From NCBI GenBank assembly GCA_030220185.1, contig JASPKZ010007538.1, positions 365,501-429,500 on the forward strand: a stretch of 64,000 nt of DNA, given 5' to 3'. Origin of the DNA: Diploptera punctata (Eukaryota > Arthropoda > Insecta > Blattodea > Blaberidae). Below the pieces are notes generated by a model. That model did not search any database. It was not told the origin of the DNA and saw only the letters and a program-made list of their open reading frames with translations. Shown in pieces: positions 19,885 through 29,869 of the stretch (positions within the stretch are counted from its first letter, which is position 1; every line of letters starts with the position of its first letter). The position numbers were made by a program, and so were the translations under genes.

Positions 19885-21140
19885 TTCAAAGTTCTACAGA
19901 ATTGTTGTGCCTATGCACAAACACATAAAGAAACTTCCGCTAAATAGCAGGGGTATCTGTGAAATTGAAATGACTAACATTTTGCAATTAATTGGAAAAT
20001 ATATATTAAGAAATTTATTTACGGGTTATCTCGAATCTCATATCGCCAATGCTTACCCTTGGATTTTTAAGTGTTGGTATAGATATGTGGATGATATTTT
20101 GTTTGTAATCAATTCAAAATACATTCAAGATGTATTAAAATTGCTTAATCTTCAAGATGAATCAGTGAAATTCACTATTGAAATAGAACAAGATAACAAG
20201 ATCCCATTTTTAGACTTGTACCTAATAAGACATCAGCAACTGCAATGAATTGAATATTTATAGGAAAGACGCTCATACTGATAGCTACATAAAATCTTCA
20301 GATTTTAAACATGTTTTCACATAAACATGTAATTTTCAACAGTCTATTACACAGATTAATTAATATTCCACTTAAATTAGAGGATTTTGAGAATGGATAT
20401 AATCATATTGATACATATAGCTAACAAAAAAAAGTTACATGAATATACCACTCTGCAACATAATTCCAAGAAAGATGAAAAATTCAAGAAATATACTTAC
20501 CACCCAGAAGTTCATAACAAATTTCAAAAGATTTTCATAAAGTTTAATACAACATTGGCTCCAATTAACAAATTCAGCCTGGGTAATCTTCTCTTAACTA
20601 ATAAAAAAATTAACACCCCAGACAATAAAAAATCTGGAATTATCAAATTAATTGTAAAGATTGCAATAAAATATATATAGGAAAAACAAAAAGGAACTTA
20701 GACACTCGCAAAAAAGAACACTTTAGAAACATAAAAAATGGTGAAATTGAAAAATCAACTATAGCAGCACTGTTTATTAGAGAATCATAGAATTAAAAAA
20801 GAAACAAAACTTTTGAAACATCTATCTAAACCTTTGGAATTACCAGTTTGGAAAAAGATGTACATTTAAAAAAAACCATACTAGAACCATGAACTTCGAG
20901 GTTCCAGACAAACCAAGTTTGATTACAAAGTTCTTCAAAAGTACACCAGATGGCAGTTTAGAAAATTACTTCTTCAAAAATACACCAGGTGGCAGTTTAG
21001 AAAATTACTGGCAAAATAAAAATTGACAGTCGTGAAAACAGCCTAAGATTGAAAACGTGTATTTTCCAATACTTTGCAGTTCTGTGTTAAAAAATCATAG
21101 ATGTATGAGGTAAGAAGGATTTGCAATTCATTTAATTCTT
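19885..21140 (+). pseudogene. Penelope-like element, RT catalytic part to 3' end
   Basis: + strand: a degraded FYR...LP motif, then WYRYVDDILFVINSKYIQDV (the RT catalytic YVDD), IPFLDLYL, the NKFSLGNLLLTNKK block and the GIY-YIG segment (IYIGKTKRNLDT, about 20671). The C-terminus contains a 39-bp tandem repeat (13 residues, FFKSTPDGSLENY-like) at about 20933-21010. The 3' end, GCAGTTCTGTGTTAAAAAAT and TATGAGGTAAGAAGGA, is the family terminus. Confidence 0.8.
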
Positions 21141-21163
21141 ATTATGAAATTTATGTTCACTGA

Positions 21164-21394
21164 TATTTAATTTTAGGAAGTTACATTTTGAGGTTTTTTA
21201 ATTATATTATTTTTGGTCTGGACATCTTACCTCAATATTAATGTTGATTTGTTCTTGGACATGTTTCAAAACAATTCTGTTTTATCGTCAGCTTTCCCAG
21301 ACAGCTGACGATAAAACAGAATTGTTTTGAAACATGTCCAAGAACAAATCAACATTAATATTGAGGTAAGATGTCCAGACCAAAAATAATATAA
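21164..21394. mobile_element. Palindromic Penelope-derived insertion with two hammerhead cores
   Basis: A 13-bp duplication, TTATGTTCACTGA, lies at 21151-21163 and 21395-21407. The tail TTAGGAAGTTACATTTTGAG is at the left, then nearly identical arms of about 80 bp around TTTCCCAGACAG (about 21297). Each arm has CTGACGA (minus 21291-21285; plus 21305-21311), stem II AAAAC/GTTTT, GAAA, ACATGT and C17. Core residues are intact on both strands, but stem I is poorly paired. Half-copies occur at 34512 and 23605. Confidence 0.85.
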
Positions 21395-21574
21395 TTATGT
21401 TCACTGACTTCATTTTGTTAGGTTCCGATGGGCCATGTTAGTCTACATCACAGTATTGTACACTTCATTAAATAATATGCAATAATTTATTTTGTTAGGT
21501 TAGGAAAGGGAAAGTTCTCTTATAAACATGTTTGAGAATTTATTGGAAAGGTTGGTGATAGCTATTTCATGCTT

Positions 21575-21760
21575 ATAATAATAATAATAATAATAATAAT
21601 GGCTTTATTTTACCTGGCAGAGTTAAGGCCTTGTCTGCCACTCAACCAGGTTTTTAAAAAATACAAAAAAGAAAACAGTCTTACATCTAAATTACAATAA
21701 ACACAAACAATTACATGTTATATATTCAATACAATTATTATTTATAATATACTAGCGTAC
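21575..21760 (-). pseudogene. 5'-truncated CR1-like LINE, 3' UTR only
   Basis: A (TAA)n tract followed by GGCTTTATTTTACCTGGCAG and GCCACTCAACCAGG is the complement of the 3' UTR and (TTA)n tail of the LINE at 45030-49620. It is an ordinary dead-on-arrival insertion in reverse orientation. Confidence 0.8.
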
Positions 21761-21764
21761 CCGG

Positions 21765-22680
21765 CAGATGTTGTCCTGCCCGAATGTTCAATTCTCATGT
21801 CATGGGCGGGTGATAAAAATGTTCTTTTTTACCATAAAATTCAGCAATTAGGACATAATTAGATATTATTAAATAAGTTCGCAAGAAAACCTCTTACAGC
21901 CTTCTGTTGCGGCTCAAGAAGTGTGAATGATGACGTCACACAGTCATGAACATTAGAATTGTGCCCTCCCTTGCAGATAAGTTAAGAACCGTCATATAAC
22001 AATTATATTAGAGTGAAAAAAAAAAGATTAATTAATGAGAGTGAGTCAACACGTTTTTTTTTTTTTTTTCAACTAGATTTCATTTCTGACCCGCTGTGCA
22101 CCGGTCCCATACTGGCCAACAATCCATGAGAAAAATTTCTTCCCCCGTACAGACTCAAACCAGCGTAAGTCCCGTTGTTCTGCGCCAAGACTTCTTGCCT
22201 TAACCACTCAGCTATGGCGCGAGACTCTTGGTATCAATGAAAGACAAAAATGGTTATTGTGAGTTATCCATCCATAAGAGATAAGGGACTATTGGTATCA
22301 ATGAAAGACAAAAAATGGTTTTTGTGAGTTATCCATCAGATATAAACATATGCTGTCGCAGACTTTTTTGTAGAGCTATTTGAGATATTCAATTCTGTGT
22401 ACATTAATATTGTGTATTTCTTATGGTTTAGACAGCATAAGCCATTTAAGCGTCCAAAGAGTTACTTTTTTCACGTTTTCCACTACAAAGGGCGATTTTT
22501 AAGGGTGTAGGAGTTGAGTCTGACAACTCTCTTATAGCCTATGTTCATCCTGGGAATCTCCTGAACATTTTGCAAAAAAACCCATCACAATTGGATCAAC
22601 GGTATGGCTGTGCATAAAGTATGAACAAACAAACAAATGTACAAACAAACAAACATTAATTTTTATATATAAGATTATAT
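21765..22680. repeat. Dispersed repeat with embedded tRNA-derived SINE G
   Basis: It opens with ACTAGCGTACCCGGCAGATG TTGTCC and closes near TTTTTATATATAAGAT, end motifs shared by a widespread invertebrate repeat type I cannot name with certainty. At about 22080-22225 a minus-strand tRNA-like head (GCGCCATAGCTGAGTGGTTA) marks a SINE. A direct repeat of about 60 bp (GGTATCAATGAAAGACAAAA) occurs at 22231 and 22293. There is no coding sequence. Confidence 0.5.
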
Positions 22681-22818
22681 CTGACATCTAGCAGAAGATT
22701 CTTTAATTGTTCGTGCATGTGCACTATTATTCTGTAGAACTTAGAAAAATTCAGTGGTTGAGGAAATCTAAACTTGTTCCATTTTCTTATATGTTTTTTA
22801 TAATTTGTTCTGTTTCAG

Positions 22819-22902
22819 TTACAATTAAAACTTACAACATATGAAACCAATGAAGAATCAAATCTTGAAATGAAAATTGAAGAATTAACAACACAACTAA
22901 AG
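22819..22902 (+). CDS. Host gene exon 4 of window: coiled coil
   Basis: The acceptor TCTGTTTCAG ends at 22818 and the donor GTGAGG starts at 22903. The exon is 84 nt, 28 codons, phase 0/0: LQLKLTTYETNEESNLEMKI and EELTTQLK. It continues the coiled coil. Confidence 0.85.
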
Positions 22903-23593
22903 GTGAGGATGATTATTAAATGTATTTAATTTAATTGTTTAAGTTGTTTAAGAATCTCTAGTGGTAATTATGATAAAAACAATGTATGAATGATATAAGA
23001 ATGTGTTAAAGTTAATTTGAACTATGTAAAATATTCACAGTAATGATCTATATCTAGAGATCTGTGAAATTCATGAGTCGCGATAACGTGAAATGTTGGA
23101 ATTGTCATTTTCTTCTACCATTTCTTAACTCCACTTCCCATAACCTCATAAAAAGCATTTATGAATCGCAAAATTCTATGATAATGCTAAATAACCCCGA
23201 AATTAAAAATTTTCAATGAATTCCGGAGATTTTTTTGTTCTATTTGTGAAATTTTCATAATGCATTTTTAAACACTGTTTATGGATTCCATCTTCTTTTT
23301 TTAACTGCAATATCTGATGGAGCCATATCTGCTTCCTCCATGCACTCTTAGAAAGGGAAATGGTTGCAACACAGTTCACAACATAGAGGTAATATTTTCT
23401 GTCCTCATGCATAAATATGGTCTCTCCATGCATATTAAGTTCTATGGGCAATATAAATTCCCAGAAATACAAATTATATTAACGTGTAAGATAAGTTTTT
23501 CCCCCTAAATTTTTGCAGACATAAGTATCAATTTTATATCAATCATTATTAAGTGATGGTATGTTCAAATCTGAAGAAAACAATTCTTTAAGT
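22903..23593. other. Intron sequence without recognised genes
   Basis: A minus frame of 89 codons (23472-23203) exists but has no motif I recognise. The remainder is AT-rich intron. Confidence 0.45.
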
Positions 23594-23604
23594 ATAATGC
23601 AAGC

Positions 23605-23693
23605 TGTAATTAATATTTAATTTTAGGAAGTTATATTTTGAGGTTATTTTAATTATATTATTTTGGTATTGAGGTAAGATGTCCAGACCAAAA
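23605..23693 (+). mobile_element. Minimal Penelope-family insertion with target duplication
   Basis: ATAATGCAAGC lies at 23594-23604 and 23694-23704. The 89-bp unit consists of the tail TTAGGAAGTTATATTTTGAG, a short AT stretch, then TATTGAGGTAAGATGTCCAG. The palindrome and ribozyme of the related unit at 21164 are deleted. It is the shortest mobile form seen here. Confidence 0.75.
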
Positions 23694-23704
23694 ATAATGC
23701 AAGC

Positions 23705-24480
23705 ACTGCCAAATTTGAATAAGCCAACAGTGGACCCTGAGTAATTATTCCATATTGATAAATATTATTCCCAATTTTATTAAAACAGAATTTAATTATA
23801 TAAACACTTTTTTCTGTAGGATTACTTATCTATAACATGGTTTTTAATAAAATGTAACAAAACAAATACTGACAGTTTGAACAACAATGGTGACATGCAA
23901 TTTTAATTTCTCCTCTTTCCCCCATCAAACTTTGTTTCAATCAACAGATACATTCAGTGAATGTGAAATGTATACCTTGGTCAGTTTGTGTTTTACTTAG
24001 GTCTCAAATAATTTTCATTATCTTTTGTTTTTAATTTTGTACCTATTGTCATGCCAAAACCAAATGTCAGCCACTCTTAAGAATGAGAATGCAGAGATAC
24101 TCTACATGGTTTCTTTTTCGTAGAAGGTAAATTTTGGTTACAAATTGGTGACTGATTAAAATTTGATGCATTTTAGTGTATTAACATAGATATCAATTGT
24201 ACAAGCTAAAAGTTAACTTTAAACTACTGGATATATCATTCTTTTTGGGTTTAATATACTAAACTAGGATTAGAGAGACTCGCATTTACATTTTTTTAGA
24301 ATAACACCACCAAATTCCCAAGAACATTAATTCTTGAAATTTTAAAATGAATTTTCCCTAAAAAATAAAACCACTTTTATGGATCTCTTATCTATATCAT
24401 TTTCAAGATGACCGTCTTTTGATTATTGACAATTTGAGTTTTATTTTATATTTATATCCACTGATCTTTTAATTTACCAT
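23705..24480. other. Intron sequence without recognised genes
   Basis: AT-rich; no frame, repeat or RNA gene that I can support. Confidence 0.5.
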
Positions 24481-24482
24481 GC

Positions 24483-24545
24483 TGGCACAGGTGGTAGTAT
24501 GCCTGCTTTCTGACTAGTTGGCCCAGGTTCGTTATTTGGCAGGTT
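24483..24545 (+). repeat. tRNA-like SINE H fragment
   Basis: GCTGGCACAGGTGGTAGTAT GCCTGC... followed by a B-box-like GGTTCGTTATTTG. It is similar to 31985-32055. Confidence 0.4.
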
Positions 24546-24559
24546 TGAAAATAGCTAAC

Positions 24560-25190
24560 TTAAATGGTTTTGGTTAAGACATAATAAAGAAGAAATTAAA
24601 GAAATTTAAACAACAAAAATGGTTACATGAATACACCACTTTGCAACATAATTCCAAGAAAGATGAAAAATTCAAGTAATTTACTTACCATCCATAAAAA
24701 TAACGTTGGCTCCGATTAACTAATTCAGCCTGGATAATCTTCTGTTAACTAATAAAACAGTTAACACCACCAAATAAAAAAAACTAGAATTTATCAAACT
24801 AATTGCAAAGATTGCAATAAAGTATATTTAGGAAAAACAAAAAGAAATTTAGACACTTGCAAAAAGAACACTTTAGATACATAAAAAATAGTGAAATTGA
24901 AAAAGAAACAAAACTTTTGAAACATCTATCTAAACCTTTGGAATTAACAGTTTAGGGTAAGATATACATACTAGAACCATGAACTTAGAGGTTCCAGGTG
25001 AACCATGTTTGATTACGAAGTTCTTCAAAAGTACACCAGATGTCAGTTTAGAAAATTACTGGCAAAATAAAAAATTGACATTCGTGAAAACAACTGAAGA
25101 TGGGAATGATACGTTTCCTGATGGTGCAGTTCTGTGTTTAAAAAAATAGATGTATGAGGTAAGAAGAATTCACTATTCATTTGATTCTTA
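24560..25190 (+). pseudogene. Penelope-like element, decayed C-terminal half
   Basis: Degraded + strand PLE codons match those at 20560-21020 (NKFSLGNLL, IYIGKTK-like, then TPDVSLENYW). At 25094-25100 CTGAAGA starts a damaged hammerhead whose GAAA has become GATG. It ends in the family terminus ATGTATGAGGTAAGAAGAAT. Confidence 0.7.
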
Positions 25191-25384
25191 TTAAGTTGCA
25201 GTTATTGATTAGGTATATTTTAGAATATTTTCTTACATTTTGAATGTTATTATTTTCATTCACGAAGAATAACAAATTATTCACATAATAACATTGAGAA
25301 TTTACAATAAAAATTAACAAATTAAAAATTAAAATTCATCGGAGAACATATTGTTTAAACAACTCACCTCATAGGATTCATGCT

Positions 25385-25433
25385 TCCATGATATCGCGAT
25401 TTCAAACATAATCATGTTCATCGTCAGCCATAA
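25385..25433 (-). ncRNA. Hammerhead ribozyme, left arm
   Basis: Minus strand: CUGACGA (25427-25421), stem II AACAU/AUGUU, GAAA, AUCGCGAU, A17, UCAUGG pairing with UUAUGG upstream of box I. It is a mirror copy of the ribozyme at 26179. Confidence 0.75.
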
Positions 25434-25440
25434 CTCCGAC

Positions 25441-26210
25441 GGAGTCGGAGTCAATAGCTTAATTTACAGATTGACAAATGTACCATTAAACGAAGAAAAT
25501 TTCAATAAAGAGTTTAAACATATCTTAAACACTGCTAGATTGAATGGTTTTGATAAAGAATTAATTATAAATAAGTTGAAGAAATTCAAACATAATAAAA
25601 GACTTAATGAATATACTACTCTACAAAATTGCAAAGAAAAGAAAAAATACAAGAAAATTACTTACCATCCTGAAATGCATAGGAAATTTCAAAAAAATTT
25701 TGACAAATACAACATTTCTTTGGCACCAATAAATAAATTTAGTCTGGGTAATCTTCTAAGTACCAATAAAAAAGTCAATGTTCCAGACAGTAAGAAATCT
25801 GGAATTTATCAAATAAATTGTGAAGATTGCATAAAGTTTATATAGGAAAAACAAAAAGGAATTTGGAAATTCGGACAAAAGAACATTTCAGAAATATTAA
25901 AAATTGTGAAATTGAAAAATCTGCAATTGCTGCACATAGTTTATTAGAACATCATAAAATTGGAAGAGAAGCTAAACTTTTAAAGCAAGTAGAGAAACCT
26001 TTGGAATTGACAGTTTGGGAAAAAATATACATTCAGAAAAACAAAAATAGATCAATGAATTTTGATATCCCTAACGAAATTACATTGATTTCGAAGTTCA
26101 TAAATTCAACCATAGATGGCAGCACTGAAGATGGCGACAATAGAATAGTTGACGGCCGAAGAATTTCATCAGTCGGAGTTATGGCTGACGATGAACATGA
26201 TTATGTTTGA
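25441..26210 (+). pseudogene. Penelope-like protein, RT C-terminus and GIY-YIG endonuclease
   Basis: The first frame (to 25845) carries KKYKKITYHPEMHRKFQKNF, SLGNLLSTNKKVNVPDSKKS and GIYQINCEDC. The second (25827-26210), one base out of phase, carries VYIGKTKRNLEIRTKEHFRN, the KSAIAAHSLLEHHKIGREAK block and ends MADDEHDYV. It is a single-frameshift copy of the C-terminal half; the RT catalytic domain is missing. The last nine codons are also the hammerhead core. Confidence 0.85.
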
Positions 26211-26226
26211 AATCGCGATATCATGG
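26179..26226 (+). ncRNA. Hammerhead ribozyme, intact core
   Basis: Stem I UUAUGG (26179-26184) pairs with UCAUGG (26221-26226), including G-U pairs. CUGACGA 26185-26191, stem II GAACAU/AUGUUU with one extra U beside box I, GAAA 26209-26212, stem III AUCGCGAU, U16.1 26219, A17 26220; cleavage after 26220. The endonuclease stop TGA (26208-26210) overlaps GAAA. Confidence 0.8.
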
Positions 26227-28026
26227 AAGCATGAATCCTATGAGGTGAGTTGTTTAAACAATATGTTCTCCGATGAATTTTAATGATTATACCTCATAAT
26301 GTTTACTTCCCAACATTAATTAATATAGAAAATAGTTTCTTGCATTAAATTACAAATCTCTCCACAGGACATATGTTGAGAAGGTGTGTGGTGCTCTTGG
26401 TAACAATTCGTCTGTCATATGACTAGTTCAGCCTGGTCGCTGATAGGAGTAGGCAATGTTCTGGCACCAGGTTTCATCTTTTCCCTTATCATCTTCATCA
26501 TCATCCCATGTACAACACACTTTACACTACATAAACACATAAACATACACTCTTCTCTGTACACAATATTAGTATACATCATTTACATAAAGCGGTCTAT
26601 TGAAGTGATGTGTGAATTGAAAATAGACCACAATAACACCATCTTTCCACCCAGCATAGAACTCGAAGCACATAAAGTGCAGTGGAATGACATTACAATA
26701 TACCTTCTGAATTTCAAGCTCACATATTTTTTTGTTTCCAACTGTTATCTTTATTATCTTTATGTGGCAGCATCAATTAAAGGCCAAAAACTTAGGTCGA
26801 GACCAAAAAACACCTCCCCTGCTGAAAAATGTATATAAATAAATAAATATGTTGTACAATTTCAAAGTTAAAAATGGGAAAATGAATGACAAGATCATTT
26901 GAAAACTATAGTTACCGTGTTTAATAAAACATGAAATATGAGGTAAGATTATATTTAATTAATGTTGGGAAGTAAACATTATGAGGTATAATCATTAAAA
27001 TTTATCGGAGAATATATTGTTTAAACAACTCACCTCATAGGATTCATGCTTCCATGATATCGCGATTTCAAACATAATCATGTTCATCGTCAGTCAGAGT
27101 TATGGCTGACGATGAACATGATTATGTTTGAAATCGCGATATCATGGAAGCATGAATCCTATGAGGTGAGTTGTTTAAACAATATGTTCTCCAATGAATT
27201 TTAATGATTATACCTCATAATGTTTACTTCCCAACATTAATTAAATATAGAAAATAGTTTCTTGCATTAAATTACAAATCTCTCCACAGGACATATGTTG
27301 AGAAGGTGTGTGGTGCTCTTGGTAACAATTCGTCTGTCATATGACTAGTTCAGCCTGGTCGCTGATAGGAGTAGGCAATGTTCTGGCACCAGGTTTCATC
27401 TTTTCCCTTATCATCTTCATCATCATCCCATGTACAACACACTTTACACTACATAAACACATAAACATACACTCTTCTCTGTACACAATATTAGTATACA
27501 TCATTTACATAAAGCGGTCTATTGAAGTGATGTGTGAATTGAAAATAGACCACAATAACACCATCTTTCCACCCAGCATAGAACTCGAAGCACATAAAGT
27601 GCAGTGGAATGACATTACAATATATCTTCTGAATTTCAAGCTCACATATTTTTTTTTGTTTCCAACTGTTATCTTTATTATCTTTATGTGGCAGCATCAA
27701 TTAAAGGCCAAAAACTTAGGTCGAGACCAAAAAACACCTCCCCTGCTGAAAAATGTATATAAATAAATAAATATGTTGTACAATTTCAAAGTTAAAAATG
27801 GGAAAATGAATGACAAGATCATTTGAAAACTATAGTTACCGTGTTTAATAAAACATGAAATATGAGGTAAGATTATATTTAATTTAATGTTGGGAAGTAA
27901 ACATAATGAGGTATAATCATTAAAATTTATCGGAGAATATATTGTTTAAACAACTCACCTCATAGGATTCATGCTTCCATGATATCGCGATTTCAAACAT
28001 AATCATGTTCATCGTCAGTCAGAGTT
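26185..28026 (+). repeat. 921-bp tandem duplication
   Basis: 26185-27105 and 27106-28026 are near-identical head-to-tail copies. Each holds a PLE terminus, a stretch of about 650 bp with a 139-141 codon frame (26419-26838, 27341-27766; hydrophobic, no known domain, probably not a gene), then half of a hammerhead palindrome. The repeat boundary falls at the palindrome centre, as expected for recombination or replication slippage between palindromes. Confidence 0.85.
27000..27206. mobile_element. Hammerhead palindrome between the tandem copies
   Basis: Inverted arms meet at CATCGTCAGTCAGAGTTATGG (27085-27105). Minus-strand CUGACGA 27093-27087; plus-strand CUGACGA 27106-27112, GAAA 27130-27133, AUCGCGAU, A17 27141, UCAUGG. 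The plus ribozyme equals that at 26179. The two share one 12-nt spacer, so only one can form its full stem I at a time. Confidence 0.8.
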
Positions 28027-28135
28027 ATGGCTGACGATGAACATGATTATGTTTGAAATCGCGATATCATGGAAGCATGAATCCTATGAGGTGAGTTGTT
28101 TAAACAATATATTCTCCGATAAATTTTAATGAGGT
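27930..28135. mobile_element. Hammerhead palindrome after the second tandem copy
   Basis: Same structure as 27000-27206. Plus-strand CUGACGA 28031-28037, GAAA 28055-28058, U16.1 28065, A17 28066; minus-strand box I 28018-28012. It ends in family terminus remnants TTAATGAGGTAAGATTACTT and on to 28200. Confidence 0.8.
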
Positions 28136-28221
28136 AAGATTACTTATTTTAGGAATTCTACCTTAATGAGGTAAGATGTTAAAAATGACTCATTAATTTA
28201 TTAAATATGTTGTAATTAAAT

Positions 28222-28366
28222 ATTGTTTATTTTTTATTATTTCACTCACCTCGTACTTCATAATTCCTAGCAGACCCAGGAATTATGATGTATGAGGTGA
28301 GTGAAATAATAAAAAATAAACAATATTAAAAAACCTCATAGTGTTATTTCCTATCTACATAACTTA
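28222..28366 (-). mobile_element. Short palindromic Penelope-family insertion with target duplication
   Basis: ATGTTGTAATTAAAT is at 28207-28221 and 28367-28381 (15 bp). Arms ATTGTTTATTTTTTATTATT TCACTCACCTCGTACTTCA pair around AGCAGACCCAGG; the tail AACCTCATAGTGTTATTTCC is on the right only. No ribozyme core remains. Confidence 0.85.
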
Positions 28367-28399
28367 ATGTTGTAATTAAATGTTTAACATTGAGCAATG

Positions 28400-28720
28400 C
28401 AAGCTTAATATGGTATGATAAGAAAAATAAATGCCTGGACGGGATTCGAACCCGGAATTCTGAGTACCTCAGCTTGATATCCATTACACCACCAGGCGAA
28501 TCCAATTCAAACACCTATTTTTCTTATATATGTATTATATTCTCCATTATTACTCTCGCGACATCTAATAATAATGGCGAATATAATACATATATAAGAA
28601 AAATAAGTGTTTGAATTGGATTTGCCTGGTGGTGTAATGGATATCACACTGAGGTACAGACTCAGAGTTCCGGGTTCGAATCCTGTCCAGGCATTTATTT
28701 TTCTTATCATACCATAAATA
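28400..28720. repeat. SINE E inverted dimer
   Basis: tRNA-like modules at 28433-28497 (minus) and 28624-28692 (plus) share GCCTGGTGGTGTAATGGATA and B-box GGTTCGAATCC. The arms continue through AAAATAAGTGTTTGAATTGG and its complement to a centre near 28555. Outer borders are TATGGTATGATAAGAAAAAT and its complement. It is the third SINE family here arranged as a palindrome. Confidence 0.75.
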
Positions 28721-28728
28721 AATAAATA

Positions 28729-28729
28729 A

Positions 28730-28762
<33 letters not shown>

Positions 28763-28763
28763 C
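28729..28763. repeat. (TA)n microsatellite
   Basis: A run of TA dinucleotides with one GTA interruption. Other (TA)n runs are at 15455-15473, 34485-34511, 34645-34663 and 36504-36537. Confidence 0.9.
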
Positions 28764-28774
28764 CTTTTTATTGA

Positions 28775-29490
28775 CTATTTAACTCATGCCCCAAATGGGA
28801 CTCAATGGCCAATCACGTTTCAATGATTTCTGTTTTACAACCAATCAGAGTTGTGTTTCACGAAATATTTATCAGTGTAATAATTACCATATTAAAGAAG
28901 GCTCCTCCTTTTTAATATTCTGAACAGGTCTGACCATTATTTTGCAGTGACTAAGCCTGTGAGAAATACGGCTACCAGATTGTATACATAGTGCATGAAT
29001 GTCAACACATGCCGCATGCGGAAGTTAATATAAAAACATTTGTAGCAATTGATTGTACCACCAAAAAAAGAAACCAGTTTGCACTTTCTTAAATGTATTT
29101 TTTCCCAGGTAACAATCCAGAAAAAATATAATTGTCATATTTACATCATACGACATCAGAAATGAATTAATATACAGTTTGATGTGTTTCATTTTTTCTC
29201 CACTAGAGAGCATTCTTACAATATTGCGTTCCTTTGGCAATAAATAGTATGATCTGGTTGCAGTGATAAACAAAAGAAGCAGATGAAGCGTACCTATTGT
29301 TTCTCATTTGTTTTCAAACATCGCCGTTTACATTAAATATATATAAGTATTTTAAAATAACTATAGTCAAAGAATGATTTGTGAGTAAACAGCTTAATTT
29401 TATTCGTTAAATAGTCCTAACAAATGCCACTCTTGATTTCCAAATTCTCTAGATAAATTGGAAATCACTCGTGGCATTACTTATGAACAT
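28775..29490 (+). repeat. Unnamed dispersed repeat R, copy 1
   Basis: Segments such as AAGAAGGCTCCTCCTTTTTA, ACAGTTTGATGTGTTTCATT and GCACTCTTGATTTCCAAAT-like text recur in the same order at 33300-34440. The shared region is about 700 bp, about 80% similar by eye, and without coding potential. Type unknown. Confidence 0.6.
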
Positions 29491-29499
29491 TTATTTTGA

Positions 29500-29860
29500 C
29501 ACATAGTGTTCTGCCCAAGAGCAGGTCTTTCACTGTAAACTCAGCATTCTCCACTCTTTCCATAACTCAGTTTTCCCACATACAAACCATTTATTTTAAT
29601 ATTGTCTATCATCTGATGTCATTTTCTGCCTGTTTCTTTCCGTTGACCATTTCTTCTAGGGCATCCATCAGCAGGCAGTTTCTTCTTAGCCAGTGGCCAA
29701 TCCAATTTCTTTTCCTCTTCTTTATGAGTTCCAGCATTGTTCTTCCTTCACCCACTCTGTCTAGCACACCATTTCCTTTTTGCAGCATTACTAGGGATAT
29801 AGAGGGTGTGGTAGCTTCCCGTTTCTTTCCACACCCCACTTTCTCTTTTGCATCATAAAA
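29500..29860 (-). pseudogene. LINE C-terminal fragment
   Basis: Minus frame 29839-29609: LDRVGEGRTMLELIKKRKRN WIGHWLRRNCLLMDALEEM. The KKRKRNWIGHWLRR motif is typical of the C-terminal region of RTE-like and related LINE proteins. The flanking CCAAGAGCAGGTCTTTCACT also occurs at 8311, part of the same 3' region. Confidence 0.65.
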
Positions 29861-29869
29861 GATCTTAAG

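Larger units (their letters stand above)
25313..26330 (+). mobile_element. Penelope-like element with inverted hammerhead-bearing ends
   Basis: The left arm (25336-25440) and right arm (26170-26275) are inverted repeats of about 105 bp: TTCATCGGAGAACATATTGT ... CTCACCTCATAGGATTCATG. Each contains a hammerhead pointing outward. The right end adds the tail ATACCTCATAATGTTTACTT. Between them is the PLE 3' half. This copy shows the parent structure from which the short palindromes derive by loss of the centre. Confidence 0.85.

Noticed and set aside
23203..23472. 89-codon minus frame as a gene
   Set aside because: No motif, no repeat homologue in the window, and the opposite strand has an equal-sized frame; length alone is not support.
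26419..27766. Two near-identical 139-141 codon frames (26419-26838, 27341-27766) as a duplicated gene
   Set aside because: They lie inside a tandem repeat, start in a repetitive segment, have no domain, and differ by a frameshift near the end. The identity reflects DNA duplication.
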